Made by a program: the position numbers and the translations under genes. The notes beneath the pieces are model-generated. The model was not told the DNA's origin, made no database searches, and saw only the letters and a program-made list of their open reading frames with translations. Below, one piece after another: positions 1 through 8,516 of a DNA stretch of 64,000 bases. Source of the DNA: Flavimarina sp. Hel_I_48 (GTDB lineage: Bacteria; Bacteroidota; Bacteroidia; Flavobacteriales; Flavobacteriaceae); the NCBI RefSeq assembly GCF_000733945.1, contig NZ_JPOL01000002.1, forward strand, positions 2,543,001 to 2,607,000, written 5' to 3'. Within the stretch, counting starts at the first letter, position 1. The number at the start of each line of letters is the position of its first letter.

Positions 1-163
1 ATTTCTTAACCCGAATATTCTTTTCATCCCAATCTTCCAATTCAATGTAGTGACCTATATATTGGTATGTTGAGCGACGATTTTTTGTAATACGTATGGC
101 AAGAGGATACAAGCCTTCTTTATTAGGCTTTTTGCGAAGAACTATTTTAGCGTTTGATGACAT
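1..163 (-). CDS. Tyrosine recombinase/integrase, N-terminal fragment (cut by window edge)
   Basis: The reading frame begins at an ATG (161-163) and runs leftward off the window, giving 54 residues. The visible part (MSSNAKIVLRKKPNKEG, then PLAIRITKNRR, then YIELEDWDEKN) matches the beta-rich arm-type DNA-binding domain found at the N-terminus of Bacteroidetes phage-type integrases. The catalytic domain (R-H-R-Y) would lie outside the window. The gene sits about 240 bp from a truncated tRNA-Leu 3' end and is transcribed away from it, the usual place for the integrase of an integrated element. The family call is inferred from the N-terminal pattern only; that the gene is intact cannot be known. 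Confidence 0.72.
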   Translation of the reverse strand, partial: MSSNAKIVLRKKPNKEGLYPLAIRITKNRRSTYQYIGHYIELEDWDEKNIRVKK

Positions 164-197
164 AATTGACCTAGTTTTGCGTACGAAAGCCAAATCA

Positions 198-302
198 GGT
201 ACAACATAGGTACAACATTCAATTTTGAATGTTTAGTTTACCAAGAAGTTTCCCTAAAGATACAAATTTATTAGTTTCTCTGGGTACAACATAGGTACAA
301 CA
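198..302 (+). repeat. Paired 20-bp direct repeats, candidate integrase arm sites
   Basis: GGTACAACATAGGTACAACA occurs perfectly at 198-217 and 283-302, 85 bp apart. Each copy holds two GGTACAAC octamers 11 bp apart, about one helical turn. The heptamer GTACAAC recurs at the tRNA 3' end (455-461). Repeated octamers between an integrase gene and its core site are typical of arm-type integrase binding sites; the binding itself is inferred. The 164-400 interval holds nothing else I recognise. Confidence 0.5.
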
Positions 303-400
303 AATGTTGAAATCAATTGATATTAGATGATATCAAAGAAAATGACATATTATATAATCAATTGAAAATGAGTGGCTTTGGTGCTGTTTGGGCAAATGTA

Positions 401-457
401 CGCTAGACTTAGGATCTAGTGCCGCAAGGTGTGGGAGTTCGAGTCTCCCCGCCTGTA
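401..457 (+). tRNA. tRNA-Leu(UAG) 3' portion, attachment-site remnant
   Basis: An anticodon arm CTAGA-CTTAGGA-TCTAG gives anticodon TAG (Leu). A short variable arm (GTGCCGCAAGGTGT) and a perfect T arm GGGAG-TTCGAGT-CTCCC follow, then acceptor 3' strand CGCCTGT and discriminator A457. No matching 5' acceptor strand (about RCAGGCG) is found upstream; the sequence at 374-400 only loosely resembles a D arm. I read this as the chromosome-side 3' fragment left by integration, not a working tRNA. It is followed directly by a terminator hairpin. Confidence 0.72.
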
Positions 458-776
458 CAACGAGAAAAGCCCTTCGGAAACGTAGGGCTTTTTTATTTTC
501 AGGGAATTACTAGCAGGGTGGCGAGATGAGAAGTTTATCCTGAGCCGAGCTACGAGAGTCTCCCGGACTCCCCTGAGCCTGTCGAAGGGCCTGTACAACG
601 AGAAAAGCCCTTCGGAAACGTAGGGCTTTTTTATTTTCAGGGAATTACTAGCAGGGTGGCGAGATGAGAAGTTTAACCTGAGCCGAGCTACGAGAGTCTC
701 CCGGACTCCCCTGAGCCTGTCGAAGGGCCTGTACAACGAGAAAAGCCCTTCGGAAACGTAGGGCTTTTTTATTTTC
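452..776. repeat. 138-bp tandem repeat (about 2.35 copies) carrying tRNA end and terminator
   Basis: Units start at 452, 590 and 728 (CCTGTACAACGAG...), exactly 138 bp apart; the third is partial. Copies 1 and 2 differ at one seen base (T538 versus A676). Each unit carries the last bases of the tRNA, a terminator hairpin and, in full units, a stretch ending CCTGAGCCTGTCGAAGGG, a motif common between genes in Bacteroidetes. The 46-codon period keeps one frame open on the minus strand, which makes a false ORF. Confidence 0.9.
465..499 (+). terminator. Rho-independent terminator after tRNA-Leu
   Basis: Stem AAAAGCCCT (465-473) pairs with AGGGCTTTT (484-492) and is followed by a T-rich run. The same hairpin is repeated at 603-637 and 741-775 by the 138-bp tandem repeat. 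Confidence 0.85.
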
Positions 777-1439
777 ATCCATAACTGTTTTATCTTAAAA
801 ACGGCCTAAAAGCAGTGTAAAACAACACGTTTTTAGCTGTAAAAGGCAGTTTTATAGCGCTTTTTCATTCGTTTTACGGCCTCTAAATATGTTCGGAAAA
901 AATTGCTTTAATTATTCGAGTTGAAAAAATTCGAGCAACCTTCGAAATATGTTTGAAAGAAGAATAACCAACTTTACGTTTAAAAGCCCCCATTTTTATC
1001 ATTATCTGTCAAACCGTCCAGTTCTCTATTTTAGATTATGTATAGTTGAAGTTGGTCAATAGTCTGAATATTTTGAATTATCCACTGAAACAAAAGTAGA
1101 ATTCCTTCCGCATTAGTTCCAAATCGAATCTCGTATGTCAAAGGATTGTTATATTCCAATATGGTTATTTCTGCTGTAAATACTAATTATTTCATAATTT
1201 TGCTTTATTTTAATTCGTTTGAATAAAGACAAAAGGCAAATTAATCTGTTGTAATTTATGATTGGGCAATTTCAACTTAAATTTTCATTGTTGGTGATTT
1301 TAAGTACATCTGCTGTTTTTTTAATGGAGACGCCTTAAAATTCAGTTATCACTCTATTGGTTTACTATACTTTAAAAAGTAACCTTAAAAATGCTTCGGT
1401 AAAATAGCTTACGATCAGATTAAAATAAATAGTATAACT
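777..1439. other. Intergenic stretch without a recognised gene
   Basis: No convincing gene, RNA or promoter match is seen here. A 50-codon stretch without stops on the minus strand (about 1031-1183, ending in LQLYII) reads like protein but has no start and no family I know. Confidence 0.5.
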
Positions 1440-3458
1440 ATGAAAACCAGATTATTTGAATCACTGGAAAAGTATTTTGTCCTTGCCTTAATAGTTCTGG
1501 TTTTTCTGTTTTTGGCTCGGGCAGGTGAACTTATGCTGTACAATAGCAATCATGCGCTTCCCGCTGATTTCTTTTCTTTACTTGTTTCTGGCTGGGCGAC
1601 TGATTTTGTTTTGTGGCTGCAATGGCTCTTGATACCCCTTTTGATTTTTGTCCCGTTCTTTATAATTACTCCCAGGATAACTGTTGTGGTCTTTGGTTTT
1701 TTAATCGTTGTATTTTTCGCGGTACATTTACTACTGATAAGTTATTTCAACACTTCATTGGTTTTGCTGGGTTCAGATCTACTGGGCTATTCGCTTGATG
1801 ATATTAAACAAACGGTGGGAGCATCAGGGAGTTTATCATTCGGTTCTGTTCTTCTTTATATTAGCGTGCTCCTGCTGTTGAGTGCAAGTCTGTATTTCTG
1901 TTCAACAAAATATCGCGTTCACAAATACTTTTCGATTTCTTTTATCTTCTTATCGCTTCTACTTATTATACCCCAGGTTTCTAACAGCGTGACTTTCTCA
2001 GAGGGAGCATCAGATTTTGGTAATTCGATCGTGGTCAATAAGTCTGCTCATTTTTATGGCGAGGTCGAACATTATTTTTCTAAAACAGCATATGAAGTTG
2101 ATATCTATGCTGCCAACTATTTAAGGAGTTACGGAGAAGATCATTTAACTAGAAGTATTGAGAAGGAATATACTTTTACAGATTTTCCTTTTTTGCATAA
2201 ACGTAAAAAGGACGATGTGCTTACCCCTTTTTTCAAACCCAATGAAAAAGCTCCCCATCTTGTCTTTATTCTGGTTGAAGGGCTGGGAAGGGCTTTTACT
2301 AATGAGGGCGCTTATCTGGGCAATTTCACCCCTTTTCTGGATTCTTTATCACAAAAAAGCCTGTACTGGAAAAACTTTATAAGTAGCGGTGGTAGGACGT
2401 TTGCCGTACTTCCTTCTATAATGGGATCGCTACCCTTTGCAGAAAAAGGCTTTCTGGAACTAAAGCAAAGCATGCCAAAGGAACTTTCCCTGATTAATCT
2501 CCTAAGCAAAAACGCATACGAAACCTCGTTTTTTTATGGTGGTAATTCTGAATTTGATGGTATGGATACCTATCTCAAAAAAAATGGGATTGATGGAATT
2601 TATGATGAACCTACATTTCCGCCTACCTATAAAAAACTGCCTGGTAGTGCCAATTTTAGTTGGGGTTATGGGGATAGGGAACTGTTCGATTATTATCTAA
2701 AGAAGAAAAAGGATAAAACGCTTTCAAGACCGCGACTGGATATTTTATTGACTCTGACCACGCACAGTCCATTTAAAATAAATGACGCAGAAAAGTATGA
2801 GGATCTCTTTGAAAAAAGGATGAATTTGCTCAATTTTTCTACCGAGGAGAAAGAAAATCACAGGGTTTATAAAAATCAATTTGCAACCATTCTTTATACA
2901 GATGAGGCCATTAAAGAACTATTTGAAACTTATAAAAAACGAAGCGATTTTAATAACACCATTTTTATTATTACCGGGGATCACCGTATTCCGGAAATAC
3001 CCATGAGCTCTAAAATAGATCGCTATCATGTACCCTTAATGATATATTCCCCTATGCTTACCAGAACCGCAAGTATTGCTTCGGTGTCAAGTCACTTTGA
3101 TATCGCCCCAAGTCTTTTGAATTATCTGGCGTACAACCATCAATTCAAAATACCTGTGGAAACCAGCTTTTTAGGCAGTGGTCTGGATACGGTACGATCG
3201 TTTAGAAATATACACGAGATGCCTTTAAAACAGACTAAAACAGACCTTGTAGATTACGTTAAGGGCATTTATCACCTTAATAAAGACAATCTTTTTGAAC
3301 TTAACAGGGATCTTGGTGAATTCAAGATTGAGAATGAAAACAAAAAAGCCGAACTGCAAGCAGCTTTCCGGGCCTTTAAAAGACGTAATTTGGAAATTAC
3401 TAATGGTGCTCCCTTAATTCCTGATTCCATCTACAACAACTATATCCTCAAGCGGTAA
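1440..3458 (+). CDS. LtaS-like membrane sulfatase/phosphoglycerol transferase family protein
   Basis: A 672-residue protein of the lipoteichoic-acid-synthase/alkaline phosphatase superfamily. The first ~180 residues hold about five membrane segments; the rest is a predicted periplasmic catalytic domain. Visible metal and catalytic motifs are LVEG (about 277-280), GRTF (about 317-320, its Thr a likely nucleophile), HSPF (His near 443) and TGDH (about 512-515). Members move phosphoglycerol or phosphoethanolamine groups onto polymers or lipids, and in Bacteroidota the substrate is usually unknown. The gene converges on, and ends 2 bp from, a polysaccharide operon, so modification of that product is possible but inferred. 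No promoter was identified upstream. Confidence 0.85.
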   Translation: MKTRLFESLEKYFVLALIVLVFLFLARAGELMLYNSNHALPADFFSLLVSGWATDFVLWLQWLLIPLLIFVPFFIITPRITVVVFGFLIVVFFAVHLLLISYFNTSLVLLGSDLLGYSLDDIKQTVGASGSLSFGSVLLYISVLLLLSASLYFCSTKYRVHKYFSISFIFLSLLLIIPQVSNSVTFSEGASDFGNSIVVNKSAHFYGEVEHYFSKTAYEVDIYAANYLRSYGEDHLTRSIEKEYTFTDFPFLHKRKKDDVLTPFFKPNEKAPHLVFILVEGLGRAFTNEGAYLGNFTPFLDSLSQKSLYWKNFISSGGRTFAVLPSIMGSLPFAEKGFLELKQSMPKELSLINLLSKNAYETSFFYGGNSEFDGMDTYLKKNGIDGIYDEPTFPPTYKKLPGSANFSWGYGDRELFDYYLKKKKDKTLSRPRLDILLTLTTHSPFKINDAEKYEDLFEKRMNLLNFSTEEKENHRVYKNQFATILYTDEAIKELFETYKKRSDFNNTIFIITGDHRIPEIPMSSKIDRYHVPLMIYSPMLTRTASIASVSSHFDIAPSLLNYLAYNHQFKIPVETSFLGSGLDTVRSFRNIHEMPLKQTKTDLVDYVKGIYHLNKDNLFELNRDLGEFKIENENKKAELQAAFRAFKRRNLEITNGAPLIPDSIYNNYILKR

Positions 3459-3460
3459 AT

Positions 3461-4618
3461 TCAATTGAGTCTATTTCTTTCTTCCTTTAGGATGTTAGTG
3501 AGCATAGGACGGTAAAACTTCCAGAAGAAACTGGAACGCTCAGAAGGTTTTCGATCATCATAGAAGAAACTTTTAAAAAAACCAATGCCTTTAAAATAGG
3601 AACTCGTTAGGCTAATACTATTATCGCTAAAATCCCCTGAAAAGTAATAAAAACGATAGTCTTTATCCAGATGGCTCAGAACTGCCGGGAAGGTATGGGG
3701 AATATTATTTTCAGTGAGCAGGGTAGCGCCGGCATTCATCAGTTCCATGGTAAATGAAGCCTCGATCTTATTAATTTTTAGGTCTGGTTGCATGATATCA
3801 AACCAAAAGGAATATTTGATTTTTTCGGGTAACCCCAATCTCTGTTGTGCTTGAACGGTGGAATGAATTTGCGGCAAAGCATTTTTTATTTGCTTACCTT
3901 CTTCTAAAATCATTACTTCATCCTTTATGTTTACAAAAACAAGACCTGCATTTTTGAAAGGCCATTGATCGTTATGCGTTCTTTTGTAATTCGTGATCAG
4001 CCATTTGGGTATTTCGGGGTTGGTGTCTATATCCAGATTTTGAAAATAACGCGCCGTCCAGCCTGTCCATTTTAGTCCGAACATCTTTTCGAATTCCGAA
4101 CGGTTTCTCAGTTGGGTAGGCGAGCCTATGGTATTGAATTCCGTAAGGATAAGTTTATGGCGGCTTTTCATTTTATTGAGCAGTTCAATATCCTGATTGG
4201 TCAAACCGCCGTATAATATGCCGGAGCGCGCGCTGGCGTCCCCTTCCTTAAACCATTCATTATTATAAATTCCGTAGGTATCTGTAAAATATACCATGTC
4301 TGCATCGCTGCCCAACTGGCTCAGCTGCTGGGATGAAAATCGTTCCAGTCCCTTCAGTTCATATTGCTCATCCTGCAAAGGGAAAAACCCAAAGTAATCT
4401 TCACTTATTTTATAGGGTTTATCAGACGTTTTGGTGATTTTATTGTGATTGAGCACCCAGTTTAGGGAAATATGTTCCTGACCATCTTTGGTAAGCACTG
4501 TTTTGTCAACAATGGCCACGACCATTTTTTTGTTCGGCGCAAGCAACCAGGCTATCCACATTCCGCAAGGGATTAGTATAATCAGTATAATTACAGAAAA
4601 GATGATTTTTTTTGCCAT
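3461..4618 (-). CDS. Membrane-anchored protein of unknown function
   Basis: A 385-residue protein with one N-terminal membrane segment (about residues 5-27) followed by a soluble, probably periplasmic domain. It contains an alpha/beta-looking stretch (DADMVYFTDTYGIY near 105, SGILYGGLTNQDIELL near 130, KLILTEFNTIG near 155) that vaguely recalls amidotransferase-like folds, but I recognise no catalytic triad and assign no function. It is the last gene of a leftward operon, starting 2 bp after the YaiO-type barrel gene, so translation is probably coupled and a role in making or exporting the same polysaccharide is likely. Confidence 0.8.
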   Translation of the reverse strand: MAKKIIFSVIILIILIPCGMWIAWLLAPNKKMVVAIVDKTVLTKDGQEHISLNWVLNHNKITKTSDKPYKISEDYFGFFPLQDEQYELKGLERFSSQQLSQLGSDADMVYFTDTYGIYNNEWFKEGDASARSGILYGGLTNQDIELLNKMKSRHKLILTEFNTIGSPTQLRNRSEFEKMFGLKWTGWTARYFQNLDIDTNPEIPKWLITNYKRTHNDQWPFKNAGLVFVNIKDEVMILEEGKQIKNALPQIHSTVQAQQRLGLPEKIKYSFWFDIMQPDLKINKIEASFTMELMNAGATLLTENNIPHTFPAVLSHLDKDYRFYYFSGDFSDNSISLTSSYFKGIGFFKSFFYDDRKPSERSSFFWKFYRPMLTNILKEERNRLN

Positions 4619-4620
4619 AC

Positions 4621-5880
4621 TTAAAAACGTTTGATGTATCCCAAACTAAGCGATACTTGATTGCCTCTGGTATCCCTTGCATATTCCTGATTTTCCAACG
4701 CGCCTGAAAAGGTAAGTATCGTAGTGTCCCATAATAATTTGCGGTAGCCCAGCGCGATGTTGCTTGATTTTAATTTGTAGATAGTATCAGGATCAAACAA
4801 TACACTGTTTGCGCTATTGTCTGGAGAAAGTCCCGTACCTATTTTAAGGCTGATAAAATCATCTGCCCCACCCAGATAATAGCGTACCGTTAATGCGTAG
4901 GAATGAGATACCGAATTTCCTGAAGGTGTCAAATACGTACGCAGATTGAACCAATAGTTTTTATAATATTTCCCAACGCCAAGCGTATAGATCCAGGTGT
5001 TTTCACTAAAAGCCAAAAAGCGAAAACCTGCATCGGCCTCAAAAGCAGCAGGCAGATTTGCGTATAGGGAAAAACCAGCGCGATATCTGGGAAATATCCC
5101 GTCTTTGCTGGATATACCACCGCTTACATAGGTGTAAAAAAGATCAGAAATACGGGGATAGGCGTCTATTTCAAACTGAGTTCCATTGGTTCTGAATCTA
5201 TTTGCATAATTGACACGTGCGGTCACCGAACCTAATTTTGTCTGCCTCGCATAATCTATACTTGCCAGATGCCAGGGATCATCAAAGCGTTTGTCAAAAT
5301 AGATGAATTCATAGTTGGCACCTATCTCGTTTTTGACCGAAGCGGTGTTTATACCGCTTATGATACTCCTCGCTTCGGTGAGCTTTGGGTTCTTTTTGAG
5401 GAGAAGATCCAAAGTCTTGCGGGCTTCATCATAGCGTTCCAGGTCCTTAAGGATTTTAGCTTTGAGAAGGCCTAAAGATTGAGAATCTGTATGTTTTGAT
5501 AGACCTGCGTCAACAATCACCAGGGCTCTTTCTGAATCTGAATTCCAATATTCTAAATTACCGTAGGCGAGCGATGCTTGTTCGTGACCTGCTTCTTTCA
5601 TCAAGACCTCATTGAATGTAGTGCGTGCCTTGGGTAGGCTGTCTGTAAACGTGTAGAGCCTTCCTAAAAAAACACCGAGTTCCAGATAATCCGGACTTTT
5701 TTTGAGCGCTTCTTTCATCAGGGCGATAGCCGTTACATAATTGTCATTATCAAAAGCTTCAGCACGAGCTTCTGTGTAAAGCTGGTCTGAGGACTTATTA
5801 TTTTGGGCCCAGGAAGACTGTATAAATCCAAACAGGATAAAGATGATGGTGATGTGACTGTTAGATTTTTTTGTGATCAT
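4621..5880 (-). CDS. TPR protein with YaiO-type outer-membrane beta-barrel
   Basis: A 419-residue protein with a signal peptide (about 1-25, ending SSWAQ), TPR-like helical repeats (about 30-170) and a C-terminal half of alternating aromatic/polar strands ending in GYIKRF, typical of an outer-membrane barrel. The layout matches YaiO-family proteins, which in E. coli are encoded near the glycosyltransferase gene yaiP. Combined TPR and barrel proteins (PgaA, BcsC) export polysaccharide, so this is the likely outer-membrane port for the product of the upstream GT2 enzyme. It starts 33 bp after that gene and ends 2 bp before the unknown gene. Confidence 0.8.
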   Translation of the reverse strand: MITKKSNSHITIIFILFGFIQSSWAQNNKSSDQLYTEARAEAFDNDNYVTAIALMKEALKKSPDYLELGVFLGRLYTFTDSLPKARTTFNEVLMKEAGHEQASLAYGNLEYWNSDSERALVIVDAGLSKHTDSQSLGLLKAKILKDLERYDEARKTLDLLLKKNPKLTEARSIISGINTASVKNEIGANYEFIYFDKRFDDPWHLASIDYARQTKLGSVTARVNYANRFRTNGTQFEIDAYPRISDLFYTYVSGGISSKDGIFPRYRAGFSLYANLPAAFEADAGFRFLAFSENTWIYTLGVGKYYKNYWFNLRTYLTPSGNSVSHSYALTVRYYLGGADDFISLKIGTGLSPDNSANSVLFDPDTIYKLKSSNIALGYRKLLWDTTILTFSGALENQEYARDTRGNQVSLSLGYIKRF

Positions 5881-5913
5881 TTCAAATAGTGTAAAACTGT
5901 AATACTTATTTTT

Positions 5914-7344
5914 TTACTTCTGGGCAGATGGTTTTCCAAAACCTGTACGGGTCATTTTTCCCCAGGAATCCTTGCCCATCAATAGGTCTATATTTCCCCT
6001 AACTGCAGACCACATCACAAAAGGGTGATAAATAAGTGGTTCTAACATTGCCGTTCCTAAAAGTTTTAGCATGTCTTGCGGCTTTTTATATTGCTGAAAA
6101 GTGAATTCTTCAAAAAATAAGGCGGTGATGGAAAAAAGTATGGAAAAGCTGTATACCACCCCAAAGAAAATGAAGAATACAGACCAGTTTATTTGCCCGA
6201 ATATAAAGAGAAATAGGAAAAATAAGATTCCAAAAAACTCTATAATGGGCGCTAACCATTCAAAAAATACCCAATAAGGGGTACTTAATAGCCCTAAAAT
6301 GCCATATTTAGGGTTAAAAATCATCTTTTTATGAATACTTAAGGTTTCTATCGTCCCCCTTGTCCAGCGGTTGCGCTGCCTATACAGGATTTTCCAGGTT
6401 TGGGGTACTTCTGTCCAGCAGAGGGGATCTGGCACAAAACCTACTTTATAGGGCACGTTTTTTTTGCGCATGAGGCGGCGCATGCGCACAAGCAGCTCCA
6501 TATCTTCACCTACGGTCTCGTGATTATAGCCACCGGCCTCAATGACCGTAGCTTTATCAAACATGCCAAAGGCGCCAGAGATGAGCAATAAACCATCTAC
6601 ACGAGACCATGCCATCCTGCCCATTAAAAAAGCCCTGAAATACTCTAAAATCTGTGCGCGCGCAACAAAGCTTTTAGGTAGGCAGACTTCGGTGATCCTG
6701 CCGTCTTCTACAACGCATGAATTTGCTACCCGAATAATACCACCGGAAGCGATAACTTTTTTCGTGTTGTTTAAAAAAGGTTTGATAAGTTTAAGAAGGG
6801 CATCACGTTCTAATATGCAATCTACATCTATACAGCATATTATATCGTGTTTACTGCTATTAATGCCGCTATTTAGCGCATCAGATTTTCCCCCATTGAA
6901 CTTATCTACGACTTTTAGATTTTTATAAGCTTTGTTTTTAGATACGTATAAGCCTTTAATGTTTTTTGAAGGAACGTGTTTAAACTGCAGGTCTTTGTCT
7001 AAATAAAGATCAAAGTGCTGCACGAGCTTTGCAAGCGTGTCATCACTGCTGCCATCATTGATTATTATGATCTCGTATGCAGGATAGTCAAGGGTAAGCA
7101 GGGATTTTACATTCTCTATTACATTTGCTTCTTCATTGTAGGCTGGTGCCAGTAAAGAAATCTTTGGCAAATGTGCCGATTGTAAAAGTCCTATCTCATC
7201 TTTAAAATTGTATCTGCGCTTATAATCCTTTAATTCTATCAAAGAAAATACAGAGGAAAAAATATAACCAAAAGACATGATCATGCCGTAGGCTAAGAAT
7301 AGCCAACTTGCAATATCTATTAGCTGATGAAAATTTATATTCAA
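5914..7344 (-). CDS. Processive GT2 family glycosyltransferase (PgaC/BcsA-like)
   Basis: A 476-residue inner-membrane enzyme. One membrane segment (about 13-37) precedes the GT-A domain, with DGSSDDT (97-103), DVD (173-175, metal and nucleotide-sugar), ED (280-281, catalytic base) and QRNRW (323-327, the QxxRW acceptor motif of processive enzymes). Three or more membrane segments follow (about 355-430). The set D, DxD, (E/T)ED, QxxRW marks polymerising enzymes such as poly-GlcNAc, hyaluronan and cellulose synthases; the sugar cannot be told. It is downstream of the HEAT gene and upstream of the YaiO-type port, which supports a synthesis-and-export unit. Confidence 0.9.
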   Translation of the reverse strand: MNINFHQLIDIASWLFLAYGMIMSFGYIFSSVFSLIELKDYKRRYNFKDEIGLLQSAHLPKISLLAPAYNEEANVIENVKSLLTLDYPAYEIIIINDGSSDDTLAKLVQHFDLYLDKDLQFKHVPSKNIKGLYVSKNKAYKNLKVVDKFNGGKSDALNSGINSSKHDIICCIDVDCILERDALLKLIKPFLNNTKKVIASGGIIRVANSCVVEDGRITEVCLPKSFVARAQILEYFRAFLMGRMAWSRVDGLLLISGAFGMFDKATVIEAGGYNHETVGEDMELLVRMRRLMRKKNVPYKVGFVPDPLCWTEVPQTWKILYRQRNRWTRGTIETLSIHKKMIFNPKYGILGLLSTPYWVFFEWLAPIIEFFGILFFLFLFIFGQINWSVFFIFFGVVYSFSILFSITALFFEEFTFQQYKKPQDMLKLLGTAMLEPLIYHPFVMWSAVRGNIDLLMGKDSWGKMTRTGFGKPSAQK

Positions 7345-7426
7345 GCAAATTGGGTTTTGAAGTAGGTTAAGGCATTCAGAACGTGTGTTTTTAAAACACG
7401 TGCAAGGGTAGTGCGTCCTGTAACCC

Positions 7427-8473
7427 TTATGCTAATTTATTTTTGAACGTTATTCCTTTTACAAGAGGGGTTTTGGGTTTAAAGTGACGGGCAATCTTTA
7501 GATACTGAATTTTTAATGCCCGCTCGTTTACTTTTATATGAGGGGCGATTGCCTGCAAATGATTTTCGGTTCCCATCACCTTAATGGTTTTGAAAATTTC
7601 TGTTTTGATCTTAAGGCTTTCTTTGGGAAAATTCTCAATAAGTAAGGGTATTGCTTCTTCGATTTCCATCTTTCGAAGGGAAACAATTGCTTGGTACCGT
7701 ATATCAGCATTGGGATGATTTACCAGTTTTTGTAAGGGTAAGATGTTCTCAAACTGATTGTGATCTACAATCATCTTAATACAAAAGATGGTAACGCTGG
7801 GTTGCCTGTGGTCCAGCCATCTGGAAAAATCAGGCATCTCCCCTTCATACGTGCGCAGCTCAGTTTCCATCCCTATTTGTTGCCACAGTGTCAGGGGCCT
7901 ATCTATTTTATCCAGAAACGCAAGTGGATTGTTTTTTGATGCGTTTATAAGGTACATAATTGTTTGATGACGTGTCTCCTCGCGTTTAGCATTGAGTTGC
8001 GGTAAGACCATATCTTCTGGTACAATAACATTCAATTGACTTGATGCATGAATTGCCCTGGCCTTTTTATGCCAGCCTCTTCCCTTAAGGTCTTTTAATA
8101 GAAACTTGTAGAGATCAAGGCCATCAAATAGTTCTTTGATCAGCAATGAGGATTCTCCCTTTAAATTGTTAGTGTACATAAGCAATTGAGTTATTGCAAC
8201 ATGGTTATCGTAGGTGGTTTTTAAATGTTCGTTCCTAAACTTCTTTAAGCCATTTGCCTTATCAAATTCTTCATCAAACAAAAAATTATTTATAAAATCT
8301 ATAATAAGAAGCTTTAGGTTTTTTTTCCTAATTTCCTTTTTATTTTTTCTAATGCGCAATACAAGAACAGTCCCCAGCAACACCACTGCCAGTATTGAAA
8401 AAAGTATGGTAAGCTTAAAATTGATTTCAAGTATTATAGGCCAGTCCTGAAATGATTTTGGGAAAAAGTTCAT
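7427..8473 (-). CDS. Membrane-anchored HEAT-repeat protein
   Basis: A 348-residue protein with a single membrane segment (about 17-36), a basic stretch (RIRKNKKEIRKKN) and a cytoplasmic helical region with HEAT-like repeats in the C-terminal half (for example NPADIRYQAIVSLRKM-like and LKIKTEIFKTIKVMG). I chose the ATG at 8471-8473 because it places the membrane segment close to the N-terminus; an in-frame ATG at 8542 would overlap the upstream regulator by 26 bp. HEAT repeats are protein-binding scaffolds. Between a CheY-like regulator and the GT2 gene, it is a plausible link between phosphorelay output and the synthase; this is inference. Confidence 0.75.
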   Translation of the reverse strand: MNFFPKSFQDWPIILEINFKLTILFSILAVVLLGTVLVLRIRKNKKEIRKKNLKLLIIDFINNFLFDEEFDKANGLKKFRNEHLKTTYDNHVAITQLLMYTNNLKGESSLLIKELFDGLDLYKFLLKDLKGRGWHKKARAIHASSQLNVIVPEDMVLPQLNAKREETRHQTIMYLINASKNNPLAFLDKIDRPLTLWQQIGMETELRTYEGEMPDFSRWLDHRQPSVTIFCIKMIVDHNQFENILPLQKLVNHPNADIRYQAIVSLRKMEIEEAIPLLIENFPKESLKIKTEIFKTIKVMGTENHLQAIAPHIKVNERALKIQYLKIARHFKPKTPLVKGITFKNKLA

Positions 8474-8516
8474 GGTATATATAATTTGTAATAAGGCTAA
8501 GGAGTCATTAGGGGCA

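Larger units (their letters stand above)
1..457. mobile_element. Right end of an integrative element inserted in tRNA-Leu
   Basis: An integrase N-terminus, putative arm-type sites and a tRNA 3' fragment lie in order within 460 bp. If the element used the tRNA 3' end as target, the intact tRNA-Leu should stand at the other end of the element, left of the window, and chromosomal sequence starts right of about 400-457. The type of element (ICE, prophage or genomic island) cannot be told from this end. Confidence 0.62.

Noticed and set aside
374..457. A complete tRNA-Leu gene
   Set aside because: The anticodon and T arms are perfect, but no 5' acceptor strand pairs with CGCCTGT and the D arm is poor, so only the 3' part is claimed.
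416..778. 120-codon ORF on the minus strand with repeated protein segments
   Set aside because: It is the 138-bp DNA repeat (46 codons) read in one frame through a tRNA remnant and terminators; it has no independent coding signs.
1031..1183. About 50 stop-free codons on the minus strand reading like protein (YEIRFGTNAEG, LQLYII)
   Set aside because: No start codon, a stop just upstream and no family recognised; too short to claim as a gene or relic.
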